Source: Terriglobia bacterium
GTDB taxonomy: Bacteria > Acidobacteriota > Terriglobia > JAJPHL01
Direction: 5' to 3'
Length of the DNA stretch: 64,000 bases
Assembly (NCBI GenBank): GCA_021325275.1
Contig: JAJPHL010000054.1
Span: forward strand, 1 to 64,000
Below are positions 8,447 to 17,859 of this stretch, in pieces. The notes under the pieces are model-generated. The model was not told the DNA's origin. It made no database searches and saw nothing but the letters and a program-made list of their open reading frames with translations. The stretch's first letter is position 1, and each line of letters opens with the position of its first letter. The translations under genes were made by a program, and so were the position numbers.

Positions 8447-8452
8447 AGTATA
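8447..8452 (-). promoter_or_regulatory. -10 element (TATACT) for the DUF433 gene
   Basis: TATACT on the minus strand ends 10 nt before the ATG at 8436. No -35 consensus and no SD are visible. The rest of the gap 8453-8671 has an AT-rich patch near 8515-8535 and a CGCGCG/CGCGCG inverted repeat at 8542-8562, but no gene. Confidence 0.4.
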
Positions 8453-8671
8453 GCCCAACCTTTGACGGTCGGCTCACGATTGAAACCACAGGCTTTAACC
8501 CCTCGGTAGGTTCGTTTTGTAATTTTAGTTTTTTCGAAACTCGCGCGACCGCTTGCCGCGCGAATGCGAACGCGCGGCTGAAAATGAGTATAGCAGGCGT
8601 CCGTTACAATTCGTTGTCGTGGCGGCGCGAGGTCATTGATTCGGCGGGAAATAAAATCCGCAGTCTGGCTT

Positions 8672-11125
8672 CTAACCTTGCACCACCACGTTCACGAGCT
8701 TGTTCGGAATCACCACGACCTTGACGATCTTCTTGCCCGCGGTCAGCTCCACGATTTTCGGATCGGCCTTGGCGCGCGCTTCCGTTTCTTCCTTCGACGA
8801 GTCGGGCGGCAGCAGGATGTGACTGCGCGGCCGACCGTTGACCTGCACCACGACCTCGCATTCTTCGTCCGCGGCCAGCGCGGGATCGAACGCCGGCCAC
8901 GTTTCGCGCAACAGCATCGACTCGCGGCCCAACTCCTGCCACAACTCTTGCGCCACGTACGGCGCCATCGGCGCCATCAACAGAACCAAAGCTTCCAGCG
9001 TCTCGCGCAACACTCCCGGCGAGACTTCCGATTCCGCCGACTGCAATTCGTTCACCAATTCCATGATCGCGGCGATGCAGGTGTTGAAATGCCAGCGTTC
9101 CTCGAACTCCATGGTCAATTTGCGGATCGTTTGATGCAGCTTGCGCCGAATATCGCGATCCACTTTCGAGGTCGCATCTACCGGGCTTGCCTTGCCCGCG
9201 CGATCGGCGTTTCGCGTGACGAAACGGTAGGCGCGTGAAATGAATCGCGACACGCCCTCGACGCCTTGATCGCTCCATTCCATGTCTTTGGCAGGCGGCG
9301 CGGCGAACAGCGCGTACATGCGCGCGGTGTCCGCGCCGTAGTCGGCGACCAGTTTGTCGGGATCGACCACGTTGCCCTTGGACTTTGACATTTTCGCGCC
9401 GTTGCGGATCACCATCCCTTGCGTGAACAGCCGCTCTACCGGCTCGTCCAGACGCGCTTCGCCCAGCGCGCCGATGTCGCGCATCATCTTCGTCCAGAAG
9501 CGCGAGTAAATCAGGTGCAGGATGGCGTGCTCGATTCCGCCGATGTATTGCTCGATGGGGAACCAATGTGCGATGTCCGCCGTTTCAAACGGCGCTTTGT
9601 CGTCGTGCGGACAAACGTAGCGGAAGAAATACCACGACGAATCGACGAACGTGTCCATTGTGTCGGTTTCGCGCTCGGCGTCCGCGCCGCACTTCGGACA
9701 CTTCACGTGCAGAAACTCGGGACTGTCGCGCAGCGGGGACTGACCCGTGCCCGTGATCTTCACGTTCAGAGGCAGCACCACCGGCAATTGCGACTCCGGC
9801 ACCGGCACGATGCCGCAAGTCTTGCAATGGATCATCGGAATCGGTGTGCCCCAATAACGCTGGCGCGACACGCCCCAATCTTTCAGTCGATAGGTGATCG
9901 ATCCTTTGCCGAAGCCTTGCCTCTCCGCGTCGGCGGTCATGCGCTCCAGCGCTTGTTCCGTTTGCAATCCGCTGTACGGCCCGGAATTTACCGCGACTCC
10001 GTACTCGGTGAACGCCACGCCGGCGGGTGCGTCGCCAGATTTCGGTTTCACGACTACAGGAATCAGCAAGCCGTACTTGTTGCAGAATTCAAAATCGCGC
10101 TCATCGTGCGCGGGCACCGCCATGATCGCGCCCGTTCCGTAGTCCATCAGCACAAAGTTGCCCACCCAGATGGGAACCAGTTCTTTGTTGAACGGATTTA
10201 CCGCTTTGTGGCCCGTATCGAATCCATCTTTTTCCACCGCGCCTGGATCGGCTCCTTGACGCGCGTTCACCATTTCGCGCGCCCGCGCGCCCTGCTCGGG
10301 CGATGCCAGTTCCGCGACCAACGGATGCTCGGGAGCCAGAATGATCGCCGACGCGCCATAAATGGTGTCGATGCGCGTGGTGAAGATTTCCACCTTCGAC
10401 TTGCTGCCGCTGACGTCGAAGAAAACGCGCGCGCCTTTGGAGCGTCCGATCCAGTTGCGCTGCATGGTCAGCACTTTTTCCGGCCAGTGCTTCAGTTTGG
10501 CCATGTCGTCCAGCAACTGGTCGGAGTACGTCGAGGTCCGGAGAAACCACTGCTCCAGCTCCTTCGAAATCACTTGCGTCGTTTCATGACGCCAGCAGCA
10601 TCCGTTTTCCACTTGCTCGTTGGCCAGCACGGTGGCGCATTCGGGGCACCAGTTCACTTTGCTCTTCTTGCGATACGCGATGCCACGCTCGTACATCTTC
10701 AGAAAAAACCATTGATTCCAGCGATAGTATTCCGGCTCGCACGTTGAGACTTCGCGTTCCCAGTCGTAGGCGAAGCCGAAACGGCGATGCTGTTCCTTCA
10801 TTGCGGCGATGTTGCGGCGCGTCCACTCGCGCGGATGCGCGTTGTTCTTGATCGCGGCGTTTTCCGCCGGCAATCCGAACGCGTCCCAACCCATGGGATG
10901 CAGCACGTTGAAGCCGCGCATCCATTTGTAGCGCGCCAGCGCGTCGCCGATGGAGTAGTTACGCACGTGACCCATGTGCAGCGTGCCCGAGGGATACGGC
11001 AGCATCTCGAGTAAGTAATATTTCGGGCGCGAAGTCTCCTGCTCCGCGCGATAGGCCTTACCGTCTTCCCAAATCTTCTGCCACTTCAGTTCGATTGCTT
11101 GCGGGTCATATTGCTTTTCCGGCAT
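8672..11125 (-). CDS. leuS: Leucyl-tRNA synthetase
   Basis: This 817-residue class-I synthetase charges tRNA-Leu in the cytoplasm. The HIGH motif reads H-M-G-H (50-53) and the KMSKS motif is intact at 578-582 (K-M-S-K-S-K-G-N). A zinc-type Cys cluster (C-P-E-C) lies near residue 159 and another near 443-475. The CP1 editing domain is present, with T-T-R-I-D-T near 247 and V-P-A-H-D-E-R-D near 343. The length is standard for bacterial LeuRS. The start codon lies inside the 3' end of nfo (20-nt overlap), so the two are probably co-transcribed. Confidence 0.98.
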   Translation of the reverse strand: MPEKQYDPQAIELKWQKIWEDGKAYRAEQETSRPKYYLLEMLPYPSGTLHMGHVRNYSIGDALARYKWMRGFNVLHPMGWDAFGLPAENAAIKNNAHPREWTRRNIAAMKEQHRRFGFAYDWEREVSTCEPEYYRWNQWFFLKMYERGIAYRKKSKVNWCPECATVLANEQVENGCCWRHETTQVISKELEQWFLRTSTYSDQLLDDMAKLKHWPEKVLTMQRNWIGRSKGARVFFDVSGSKSKVEIFTTRIDTIYGASAIILAPEHPLVAELASPEQGARAREMVNARQGADPGAVEKDGFDTGHKAVNPFNKELVPIWVGNFVLMDYGTGAIMAVPAHDERDFEFCNKYGLLIPVVVKPKSGDAPAGVAFTEYGVAVNSGPYSGLQTEQALERMTADAERQGFGKGSITYRLKDWGVSRQRYWGTPIPMIHCKTCGIVPVPESQLPVVLPLNVKITGTGQSPLRDSPEFLHVKCPKCGADAERETDTMDTFVDSSWYFFRYVCPHDDKAPFETADIAHWFPIEQYIGGIEHAILHLIYSRFWTKMMRDIGALGEARLDEPVERLFTQGMVIRNGAKMSKSKGNVVDPDKLVADYGADTARMYALFAAPPAKDMEWSDQGVEGVSRFISRAYRFVTRNADRAGKASPVDATSKVDRDIRRKLHQTIRKLTMEFEERWHFNTCIAAIMELVNELQSAESEVSPGVLRETLEALVLLMAPMAPYVAQELWQELGRESMLLRETWPAFDPALAADEECEVVVQVNGRPRSHILLPPDSSKEETEARAKADPKIVELTAGKKIVKVVVIPNKLVNVVVQG

Positions 11126-11963
11126 GTTTTGTCCTCAGTTTACGGATCACTTGCAAGTTGCGGTGATCGTCTCCGTCTTCGTCAATCGGTGTTTCGAGAA
11201 TGAAAGCCTTGTCGCGAAGTCGCTCGTGATTCACCAGCGCGCGAAAGCCGGCGCGCCCGATGCCGCCCTTGCCGATGTGCTCGTGGCGATCGCGGCGCGA
11301 TCCGAGCGGCGCGCGCGAGTCGTTCGCGTGAATCAAAGGCACTGAATCCCAACCGATCGTCGCCTCGACCGCGACGGTCCACGTTTGTACGCCCTGAGGC
11401 GTTGACAGATCAAAGCCCGCCGCAAAGCTGTGCGCCGTGTCGAGACAACACGCCATCGGCAGATTCGGCCGACGCACGAGTTCCGCTACTTCTTGCAAAT
11501 CGCAACCCAGGCACGAGCCTTGTCCCGCGGTGTTCTCGATCAGAATCGTCAAGTGTCCCAACGGCAATCCACGGGCGCTTTCTTCGAGGCCATCGATGAC
11601 ATTTTGCACCGCGACCTTGCGATCGCCGCCCCGCGCCGATCCGGGATGCAACACCAGATACTCCGCGCCGATCGCGATGCCGCGTTCCAACTCGCCGCGA
11701 AACGCCGTGATCGATCCTGTGCGCACGCGCGGATCGCCGGACGCCAAGTTGATCAAGTAATTGCAGTGAATCGCCAGCGGATACAAATCGTGGACTTCGC
11801 GCAGGCGCTGGAACTCGCGCAGTTGCGCGGGATCAATTCGCGATGGCCGCCAGTTTCTTGGATTTGCGGAGAAAATTTGGAACGAGGTACACCCCAACTC
11901 ATTCGCCGACTCAACAGAATGAGTCAGCGACCCGGCGATCGAGGTGTGGACACCCAGGCGCAT
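11106..11963 (-). CDS. nfo: Endonuclease IV (AP endonuclease)
   Basis: This 285-residue, zinc-dependent AP endonuclease acts in base-excision repair by cutting 5' of abasic sites. Family motifs are in order: H-T-S-I-A-G-S-L near the N-terminus, F-S-A-N-P-R-N-W, V-L-H-P-G-S (His ligand), I-L-I-E-N-T-A-G-Q-G (Glu), C-L-D-T-A-H-S-F-A-A-G (Asp and His), H-A-N-D-S, R-D-R-H-E-H-I-G-K-G, and I-L-E-T-P. All metal ligands seem retained. Length is typical. It overlaps leuS by 20 nt. The 66 nt between its start and the vapC stop (11964-12028) hold no gene. Confidence 0.97.
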   Translation of the reverse strand: MRLGVHTSIAGSLTHSVESANELGCTSFQIFSANPRNWRPSRIDPAQLREFQRLREVHDLYPLAIHCNYLINLASGDPRVRTGSITAFRGELERGIAIGAEYLVLHPGSARGGDRKVAVQNVIDGLEESARGLPLGHLTILIENTAGQGSCLGCDLQEVAELVRRPNLPMACCLDTAHSFAAGFDLSTPQGVQTWTVAVEATIGWDSVPLIHANDSRAPLGSRRDRHEHIGKGGIGRAGFRALVNHERLRDKAFILETPIDEDGDDHRNLQVIRKLRTKHAGKAI

Positions 11964-12028
11964 ACGTAAGGGCAGGTTCGGTGCTTAGAAGTTCGGATAG
12001 CACCTGATTATGATATCAGATTGCTCTG

Positions 12029-12460
12029 CTAAGCCTCTTCGCTGGTCGGAAACAATCGGACTCCGCTGGCCTCCGCCGCCTTCGCGAGTCTTGTGTCCTT
12101 CGTCGCAATTGGCACGCTCATTCTCATGGCCAATTCGAGATACGAAGCGTCGTAGGCCGTCAGTCCGCTCGATCGAGCAAGCTCTACGATTCGGAGCCAA
12201 ACTGCGGCGTCCGCCTCGGAATCGGTGATGACGTTCAAACGCAAGAGCAGATTCAGGAACGCCGCTGTGTTTTCGGCGGTGACACGGTTCTTTCGCTCAG
12301 CGACAATCAAAGCGTTGGCGATTTCAAGCTTCCAGACGGAAGGAGCAACGGCAATGGCCGTCGTCTTCAATAGATCCAATAATTGTTCTGACTCTGAGTT
12401 GGCTTCGTCTTCAAAGCACCATGAAACCGTCGTGGAGGCATCGAGTACGAAAGCCCTCAA
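12029..12460 (-). CDS. vapC: VapC-type PIN-domain toxin
   Basis: This 143-residue PIN-domain protein is predicted to be a Mg-dependent RNase. The acidic residues are all present: V-L-D-A-S at the N-terminus, K-L-E-I-A-N-A near residue 44, A-Y-D-A-S-Y-L-E-L-A near 103, and T-K-D-T-R-L-A near 120. It starts with TTG at 12460, sharing TTGA with the stop of the antitoxin gene. Target RNA is unknown. Both members look complete, so this pair is probably functional, unlike the DUF433 locus near 8100. Confidence 0.9.
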   Translation of the reverse strand: MRAFVLDASTTVSWCFEDEANSESEQLLDLLKTTAIAVAPSVWKLEIANALIVAERKNRVTAENTAAFLNLLLRLNVITDSEADAAVWLRIVELARSSGLTAYDASYLELAMRMSVPIATKDTRLAKAAEASGVRLFPTSEEA

Positions 12461-12741
12461 AGTCGGCGTCCCTCGTCAATCAGATTGCGAATCGTTAGCG
12501 TCGGCCCAAGCGTCACTCCCTTTCTCAATTGTCGAAGTTGGTCAATGGCTTCGGCGCGAGCCGCCTGCGACTCGGGCGTTTCGCTCGTGACAATTCGCTC
12601 CAGATCCTCTCTCGCCATGCTCACAGAGCCGCTGATGTTTCTTGCAAGAATGCCCGCAACGTAGTCTTCTAGAGACACTCCGAGTACCTGAGCCCGCCGG
12701 GCTAGCGTGGCTTCAAGCGCGGGAGGAATCACAATGGTCAT
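12457..12741 (-). CDS. VapB-like antitoxin
   Basis: This 94-residue partner of the PIN toxin begins M-T-I-V-I-P-P-A-L-E, a beta-strand plus helix (A-R-R-A-Q-V-L-G-V-S-L-E-D-Y-V) typical of ribbon-helix-helix DNA-binding antitoxins. The C-terminal half, ending in L-I-D-E-G-R-R-L, would wrap the toxin. Antitoxins of this kind usually repress their own operon together with the toxin. The gene leads vapC and the two overlap by four nucleotides. Confidence 0.82.
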   Translation of the reverse strand: MTIVIPPALEATLARRAQVLGVSLEDYVAGILARNISGSVSMAREDLERIVTSETPESQAARAEAIDQLRQLRKGVTLGPTLTIRNLIDEGRRL

Positions 12742-12919
12742 TCCCGAATCTTACTCCTTCTGAATTCGAAACAGAATGGACTCCGCGAAGGCGAGCAGGG
12801 CAAGCGCCCTGATTCGGCCCATAATTATGGTAGCATCGCGGCCAGATGAACGGCTACCTCGGACAGACGTTGTTTCTTAGGTCGTTCTGACTACCTGCAG
12901 GAATTGCTGAGAATCAAAC

Positions 12920-14137
12920 ATGACGAAAACCTACCGTGTTCTGACGCTGATTTGTCTTGGCGGACTGTTCCTGCTCGCGCAGCAGGCGGCCGTCGCCGTG
13001 AAGGAGACGAGCGAGCAACGGAACGCGCGTTTTCTGAAACAGTCGAAGGACGCCGAGGCGAAGGGTCTCGCCGAGCCTTTCAGAGGCGTCACGACGAACG
13101 GCACGGTTCAGACAGGACTGTTCGGTATCCAGTCGACGGGCGTGTCAACGGCGCCGGTGCGCAAAGCCGCCGACGCGTTTCTCGCCGCGTTGACGCCGGA
13201 GGAACGCAGCAAGACGATGTTTCCCGTCGACGATCCCGAATGGCGCAAGTGGATGAATCAACATTTTTATGTGCGCCAGGGCGTGAGTTTCAAGGAAATG
13301 TCGGAGTCTCAGCGTGCCGCCGGTATCGGCTTGCTACGCGCCGCGCTGAGCGCCAAGGGACTCAAGCTGTCGCGCGACATCATGCGTTTGAATCAAACGC
13401 TCGGCGAGCTCAACAACGATTTCGAGCAGTATGGAGAGTTTCTCTATTACATCACTGTGATGGGCAAGCCGTCGGAGAAGGAGCCTTGGGGATTTCAAGT
13501 CGACGGTCATCATTTGATCATCAACTATTTTGTGCTTGGCGATCAGGTAGTGATGACTCCGCTGTTCGTCGGATCCGAGCCGGCCGTCGCGCACTCGGGG
13601 AAATATCAAGGTGTCGCTGTGCTTCAAGTGGAGCGCACGCGCGGTCTGGCGATGATCCACGCGCTCGACGACGCGCAGCGCAAGAAAGCGGTAATCCGGG
13701 TTTCGAAAACCGGCAACGACAACGTGGGTGAGGCGTTCAAGGACAACCTCGTGCTCGACTATGCCGGCATTCGCGCGGACGCGTTTAGCCCGGAACAAAA
13801 AAACCTGCTGCTCGAGCTCGTCGGCGAGTTCGTCGACAATATGGACGACGGCCACGCGCGCGTGAAGATGTCGGAGGTGAAGGCGCACTTGAACGAAACG
13901 TATTTCGCCTGGATCGGCGGCGACAGTGTGGACAGTGTTTTCTACTATCGCGTGCACAGTCCGGTGATCTTGATCGAGTTCGACCATCAGTTGCCCGCAA
14001 ATTTGCGGCAGCTAGCGGCGAATCCGAACCTGCCGAGCCTTGAGCACATTCACGCCGTGGTGCGCACGCCAAATGGCAACGACTACGGCAAGGACCTACT
14101 GCGCCAGCACTATCAAATGGACCCGCATACGCGCTGA
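12920..14137 (+). CDS. Secreted DUF3500 domain protein
   Basis: This 405-residue protein has a signal peptide (T-Y-R-V-L-T-L-I-C-L-G-G-L-F-L-L-A) and a full-length DUF3500 domain. Recognisable blocks are W-R-K-W-M-N-Q-H, W-G-F-Q-V-D-G-H-H-L-I-I-N-Y-F, M-T-P-L-F-V-G-S-E-P, Y-F-A-W-I-G and V-I-L-I-E-F-D-H-Q. DUF3500 proteins are common in soil bacteria and of unknown function. The conserved His/Asp/Glu residues hint at a metal-binding or enzymatic role, but that is a guess. The gap upstream (12742-12919) shows nothing convincing. Its 3' end overlaps DUF4180 by 25 nt on the other strand. Confidence 0.87.
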   Translation: MTKTYRVLTLICLGGLFLLAQQAAVAVKETSEQRNARFLKQSKDAEAKGLAEPFRGVTTNGTVQTGLFGIQSTGVSTAPVRKAADAFLAALTPEERSKTMFPVDDPEWRKWMNQHFYVRQGVSFKEMSESQRAAGIGLLRAALSAKGLKLSRDIMRLNQTLGELNNDFEQYGEFLYYITVMGKPSEKEPWGFQVDGHHLIINYFVLGDQVVMTPLFVGSEPAVAHSGKYQGVAVLQVERTRGLAMIHALDDAQRKKAVIRVSKTGNDNVGEAFKDNLVLDYAGIRADAFSPEQKNLLLELVGEFVDNMDDGHARVKMSEVKAHLNETYFAWIGGDSVDSVFYYRVHSPVILIEFDHQLPANLRQLAANPNLPSLEHIHAVVRTPNGNDYGKDLLRQHYQMDPHTR

Positions 14138-14526
14138 TTAAGTTCATCGAGCGATGCGACGAACCAAACTTCGCGGCCGCGATTCGTTTCGCGCACGAAA
14201 TCGGCGAATGTGGGACTGCGTGCGATGTGCTCAGCGATGTCCCCAACAATCGCGACGCGGAAGTGGTAGACGACCAGCTTTTGAATGATCGCGCCGGCCA
14301 CGCCGCTTTTCAGTTGAAAGAACGACGGCGCAAGTCGCGCGGCGGGAATGGCGATCAGCTTGGCTTTTTCCGCCCATGCCGATTCCATCAGTGGGTTCAC
14401 GTCGCGTTCGCCGGCGAGCGGCGGTCCGCTCGGATCGCATTCGAGAATTCGGATATCATGGACTTCGTAGATGCGGTTGGCCACACGAGCGATGGTAACA
14501 AATTGCTTGCGGGCCGCGTCTACCAA
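14113..14526 (-). CDS. DUF4180 domain protein
   Basis: This 137-residue protein matches DUF4180 (I-Y-E-V-H-D-I-R-I-L-E-C, L-I-A-I-P-A-A-R-L, F-F-Q-L-K-S-G-V-A-G, Q-K-L-V-V-Y-H-F-R-V-A-I-V-G-D-I, E-T-N-R-G-R-E-V-W-F). The function of the family is unknown; members are small soluble proteins. No ATG fits, so the start is taken as the TTG at 14526, which has GGAG nine bases upstream. A GTG some 12 codons further in is an alternative without an SD. Only 14 nt separate it from the divergent VWFA gene, and its 3' end overlaps DUF3500. Confidence 0.82.
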   Translation of the reverse strand: MVDAARKQFVTIARVANRIYEVHDIRILECDPSGPPLAGERDVNPLMESAWAEKAKLIAIPAARLAPSFFQLKSGVAGAIIQKLVVYHFRVAIVGDIAEHIARSPTFADFVRETNRGREVWFVASLDELNQRVCGSI

Positions 14527-14540
14527 GCAGAGGGACTCCC

Positions 14541-15626
14541 GTGAAGCGAATTAGCATTGTCGTCATATTGCTGACGGCATCGGCATTTGCCCAGCAACAA
14601 GCGCCACAGCCTGCGCAGCCGGCGCCGCAGCCCATTCCAGAAGACGCGTTTCGCATTGTCACGCGAATCTCGGTGGTCGACTTGCCCGTGAGTTTCATCG
14701 ATCAAAAGGGCCAATTCCTCAGCAACGTCAAAATCTCCGACGTTACGGTCACCGACAACGGCGTGTTGCAAAAAGTGGCGCTGTTCGACGAGACGATGCG
14801 ACCGATTTCGATGGTGATTCTCATCGACACCAGTTCGCGCCTCAGCGACTTGATTCCGCATTTGCGCAAGTCCGGGATTCTCTTCACGCAACTCGTGATG
14901 GGCGGCTCGGGCGATGCGGCTGTTGTTACCTACGATCACACCGTCGACGTTCGGCAGGAGTTCACGTCCGACGCCGACGCCGTGGAAAAGGCATTTCAAC
15001 AATTGCCATGCCAAGGTGAAGACGCGCACTTAACCGACGGTGTTTTTCGATCGCTCGACATGCTGAAGACGCGTCCGCCGGAGCGCCGCCGCGTGATCGT
15101 GATCCTCGGCGACGGCCTGGATGCAACGGGCGAGAATCGCCGCAATCAGGCGCTGGCCGAAGCGCAGCTTGCCAACGTGTCGATCTACAGCGTGCAGTTG
15201 AGCGGATTCAAGAGTCAGGATTTCGCCGAGGGTCCCGAGCCGCTCAGTTCGATGCCGGCGGGCGCGGTGCCGCACGAACCGGGCGTGCCGAACGGGACGA
15301 ACACAGGCGCGTCGGGGTTTAGCATCGGCGGCAACGTGTCATCGGGCACAGCGCTCATTCGGGGCGCCATGGCGCGCGCGCTGACAACGTACTCGGAAGG
15401 CACCGGCGCGGAACACATGAGCGCCAAGAATATTCGCGCGGTGGAAAACGCCGTGCAGGCGATCGGCCGCGAGTTGCACAGTCAATATTGGCTGGCGTAT
15501 CGGCCGAACAACTTGGGGTCAACTCCCGGCGCCGCGGAGTTTCACAAGATTGTGGTGAAAGTAAACGCGAAGGGCGTGACGGTTCACAATCGCCCGGGAT
15601 ATTTCTACGTCGCTCCCACGCAGTAA
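14541..15626 (+). CDS. Secreted VWFA-related acidobacterial domain protein (paralogue 2)
   Basis: This 361-residue paralogue of the protein at 4157-5407 has a GTG start, signal peptide (K-R-I-S-I-V-V-I-L-L-T-A-S-A-F-A), a short Gln/Pro/Ala linker, then the VWA domain. The metal-site motif is I-D-T-S-S-R (Asp96), again with Arg in place of the last Ser. Shared blocks with paralogue 1 are F-T-Q-L-V-M-G, A-E-A-Q-L-A-N-V-S-I-Y-S-V and R-E-L-H-S-Q-Y-W-L-A-Y-R-P-N-N. AGAGGG lies 6 nt before the GTG. Function unknown. Its stop codon abuts the glgB stop. Confidence 0.85.
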   Translation: MKRISIVVILLTASAFAQQQAPQPAQPAPQPIPEDAFRIVTRISVVDLPVSFIDQKGQFLSNVKISDVTVTDNGVLQKVALFDETMRPISMVILIDTSSRLSDLIPHLRKSGILFTQLVMGGSGDAAVVTYDHTVDVRQEFTSDADAVEKAFQQLPCQGEDAHLTDGVFRSLDMLKTRPPERRRVIVILGDGLDATGENRRNQALAEAQLANVSIYSVQLSGFKSQDFAEGPEPLSSMPAGAVPHEPGVPNGTNTGASGFSIGGNVSSGTALIRGAMARALTTYSEGTGAEHMSAKNIRAVENAVQAIGRELHSQYWLAYRPNNLGSTPGAAEFHKIVVKVNAKGVTVHNRPGYFYVAPTQ

Positions 15627-17828
15627 TTACCGGCGCTTGAAGTAGACCGCGGCCAGCGGCGGAAGCGTCAGCGCGATCGAGCACGGCCAGCCGTTGTGCG
15701 GCACGCGTTCCGCGTCCACGCCGCCCGCGTTTCCTACGTTGCTGCCCCAATACGCTTCGGAATCGGTATTGAGCATTTCGCGATAACGTCCCGCTTCATT
15801 GACGCCGATCCGATACGATTCGCGCACCACCGGTGTGAAGTTCAACACCACCAAAATCTCTTCGGCCGGCTGCCCCTCGTCGCCGGGACCGCACTTGCGC
15901 AGGAACGCGAGCACGCTGTTGTCCGCGTCGTTGGGCTGGAGCCACTGAAATCCGGTCCACTCGAAATCCACTTCGTGGAGCGCGCGCTCCGATCTGTACG
16001 TGTGATTCAAGTGTTGCAGCAAGCGCTGAATGCCGTGATGCGATTCATGCTGCAACAGCGGCCAATCGAGCTGCGCGGCTTCGTTCCACTCGCTGCGCGT
16101 CGCCAATTCCGCGCCCATGAACAGGAGTTTCTTCCCGGGATGCGCGTACAAATACGCGTACATCAGGCGCAGGTTGGCGAATTGCCGCCAGGAATCGCCG
16201 GGCATCTTGGTGAGCAGCGATCCCTTCAGGTGCACGACTTCGTCGTGTGAAAGCGGCAGCATGAAATTCTCGCTGAACGCGTACATCATCGAAAACGTGA
16301 TTTGGTTGTGATGGTATTTGCGATGGATTGGCTCGAGCGACATGTAGTTCAGCGTGTCGTGCATCCATCCCATGTTCCATTTCAAATCGAAACCCAGGCC
16401 GCCGAGGTACGTCGGCCGCGTGACCGCCGGCCACGCCGTCGATTCCTCGGCGATGGTCACGCATCCAGGCTGAAGTTGATGCACCACTTCGTTCAAGCGC
16501 TTGAGAAACGCGACCGCTTCCAGATTTTCGCGACCTCCGAAGCGGTTGGGAATCCATTCGCCTGACTTGCGCGAGTAATCGAGATACAGCATCGACGCCA
16601 CGGCGTCCACACGCAGGCCGTCGAGATGATATCGGCCCAGCCAAAACAACGCATTCGATAGCAGGAAGTTTTGCACTTCGTTGCGCCCGTAGTTGAAAAC
16701 CAGCGTGCCCCAGTCGGGATGCTCGCCTTGGCGTGGATCGGCGTGCTCGTAGAGATGCGTGCCGTCGAAAACGCCCAGCCCGTGACCGTCTTTCGGGAAA
16801 TGTCCCGGCGTCCAGTCGAGAATCACGCCGATATTCGCTTGATGGCAGCGATCGACGAAATACATGAAGTCGGCGGGCGTGCCGAAGCGGCTGGTCGGCG
16901 CAAAGTAGCCGATGGTTTGATAGCCCCACGATCCGTCGAAGGGATGCTCCATCACCGGCAACAGCTCCACGTGCGTGAACCCCATCTCCGTAACGTACGG
17001 CACCAACTCGTCGGCGATTTCCCGGAAGTTCAGCATGGTGCCGTCGTCATGACGTCGCCACGATCCCAAATGCAACTCGTAAACCGAAAACGGCGCATCC
17101 AATCGATTTCGTTGGCGGCGCGCTTCCTGCCACTCGCCGTCTTGCCACTGGTGGCGGTCGAGGTTCGCCACCACCGATCCGCTCTTGGGCCGCAATTCGG
17201 CGAAAAATCCATAGGGATCGGCTTTCAGCAAGCATCCGCTGTTACGCGTCAGGATTTCGTATTTGTAGATTTCACCTTCGTCCAGGCCGGGGATGAAAAT
17301 CTCCCAGATTCCCGGCGGATGAAAGCGCATCGGATGGATTCGGCCGTCCCACTGATTGAAGTTGCCGACAACGCTGACGCGCCGCGCGTTCGGCGCCCAC
17401 ACCGCGAAGTGCACGCCTTGTACGCCGCGCATTCCGTGCGTGCGCAAATGCGCGCCGAGCTTTTCGTATTGCCGGTAGTGCGTTCCCTCGCCGATGAGAT
17501 ACAGATCCATCTCGCCGATGAGCGATGGAAACGCGTAGGGATCTTCAATCTCGATCGCCCCGGCGGGATAAGCCACGCGCAAACGATATTCATCGGTGCT
17601 GTGACCGGCCGGCAATGCCGCTTCGAAAAAACCCTCAGGATCGGCGACCGCCGCGACGACGGGATCGGAGCCCGGGCGGAGGATTTCCACACGCGTGGCT
17701 CCTGGGCGCAAAACCCGGATGATCAACTTTCCGCCTTCTTCGTGCGGCCCGAGCACGCCGAACGGATCGCGGTGCTCCGCGCGCAGCAGTTGTTCCATGT
17801 CCTCGGTGAGATTCGCGACGCTGCTCAT
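15627..17828 (-). CDS. glgB: 1,4-alpha-glucan branching enzyme
   Basis: This 733-residue GH13 enzyme introduces alpha-1,6 branches in glycogen. An N-terminal carbohydrate-binding module (F-G-V-L-G-P-H) and a second one ([15 protein letters not shown]) precede the catalytic barrel. Catalytic positions are L-R-V-D-A-V with Asp408 as nucleophile, A-E-E-S-T-A-W as acid/base Glu, and L-S-H-D-E-V. Length equals E. coli GlgB. The ATG at 17828 is preferred to one 17 codons upstream because the family alignment begins there and a TATCAT -10 lies six nt before it. No other glycogen gene is adjacent, so it is either separate or at the end of the ndh-amidohydrolase transcript. Confidence 0.96.
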   Translation of the reverse strand: MSSVANLTEDMEQLLRAEHRDPFGVLGPHEEGGKLIIRVLRPGATRVEILRPGSDPVVAAVADPEGFFEAALPAGHSTDEYRLRVAYPAGAIEIEDPYAFPSLIGEMDLYLIGEGTHYRQYEKLGAHLRTHGMRGVQGVHFAVWAPNARRVSVVGNFNQWDGRIHPMRFHPPGIWEIFIPGLDEGEIYKYEILTRNSGCLLKADPYGFFAELRPKSGSVVANLDRHQWQDGEWQEARRQRNRLDAPFSVYELHLGSWRRHDDGTMLNFREIADELVPYVTEMGFTHVELLPVMEHPFDGSWGYQTIGYFAPTSRFGTPADFMYFVDRCHQANIGVILDWTPGHFPKDGHGLGVFDGTHLYEHADPRQGEHPDWGTLVFNYGRNEVQNFLLSNALFWLGRYHLDGLRVDAVASMLYLDYSRKSGEWIPNRFGGRENLEAVAFLKRLNEVVHQLQPGCVTIAEESTAWPAVTRPTYLGGLGFDLKWNMGWMHDTLNYMSLEPIHRKYHHNQITFSMMYAFSENFMLPLSHDEVVHLKGSLLTKMPGDSWRQFANLRLMYAYLYAHPGKKLLFMGAELATRSEWNEAAQLDWPLLQHESHHGIQRLLQHLNHTYRSERALHEVDFEWTGFQWLQPNDADNSVLAFLRKCGPGDEGQPAEEILVVLNFTPVVRESYRIGVNEAGRYREMLNTDSEAYWGSNVGNAGGVDAERVPHNGWPCSIALTLPPLAAVYFKRR

Positions 17829-17834
17829 GACCCT

Positions 17835-17840
17835 ATGATA
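17835..17840 (-). promoter_or_regulatory. -10 element (TATCAT) directly before glgB
   Basis: TATCAT (five of six consensus bases) ends 6 nt before the ATG at 17828, which would place the transcription start on the A of the ATG. There is no SD. This would be a leaderless transcript. Confidence 0.45.
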
Positions 17841-17859
17841 TCCCCTTGCCGCCGCAGAC

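Noticed and set aside
8542-8562. A CGCGCG inverted repeat considered as the leuS terminator
   Set aside because: There is no T-run after it on the minus strand and it is more than 100 nt past the stop.
9419-10747. A 442-codon frame on the plus strand inside leuS
   Set aside because: It is antisense to an intact synthetase, Arg/His-rich and typical of GC-rich shadow frames.
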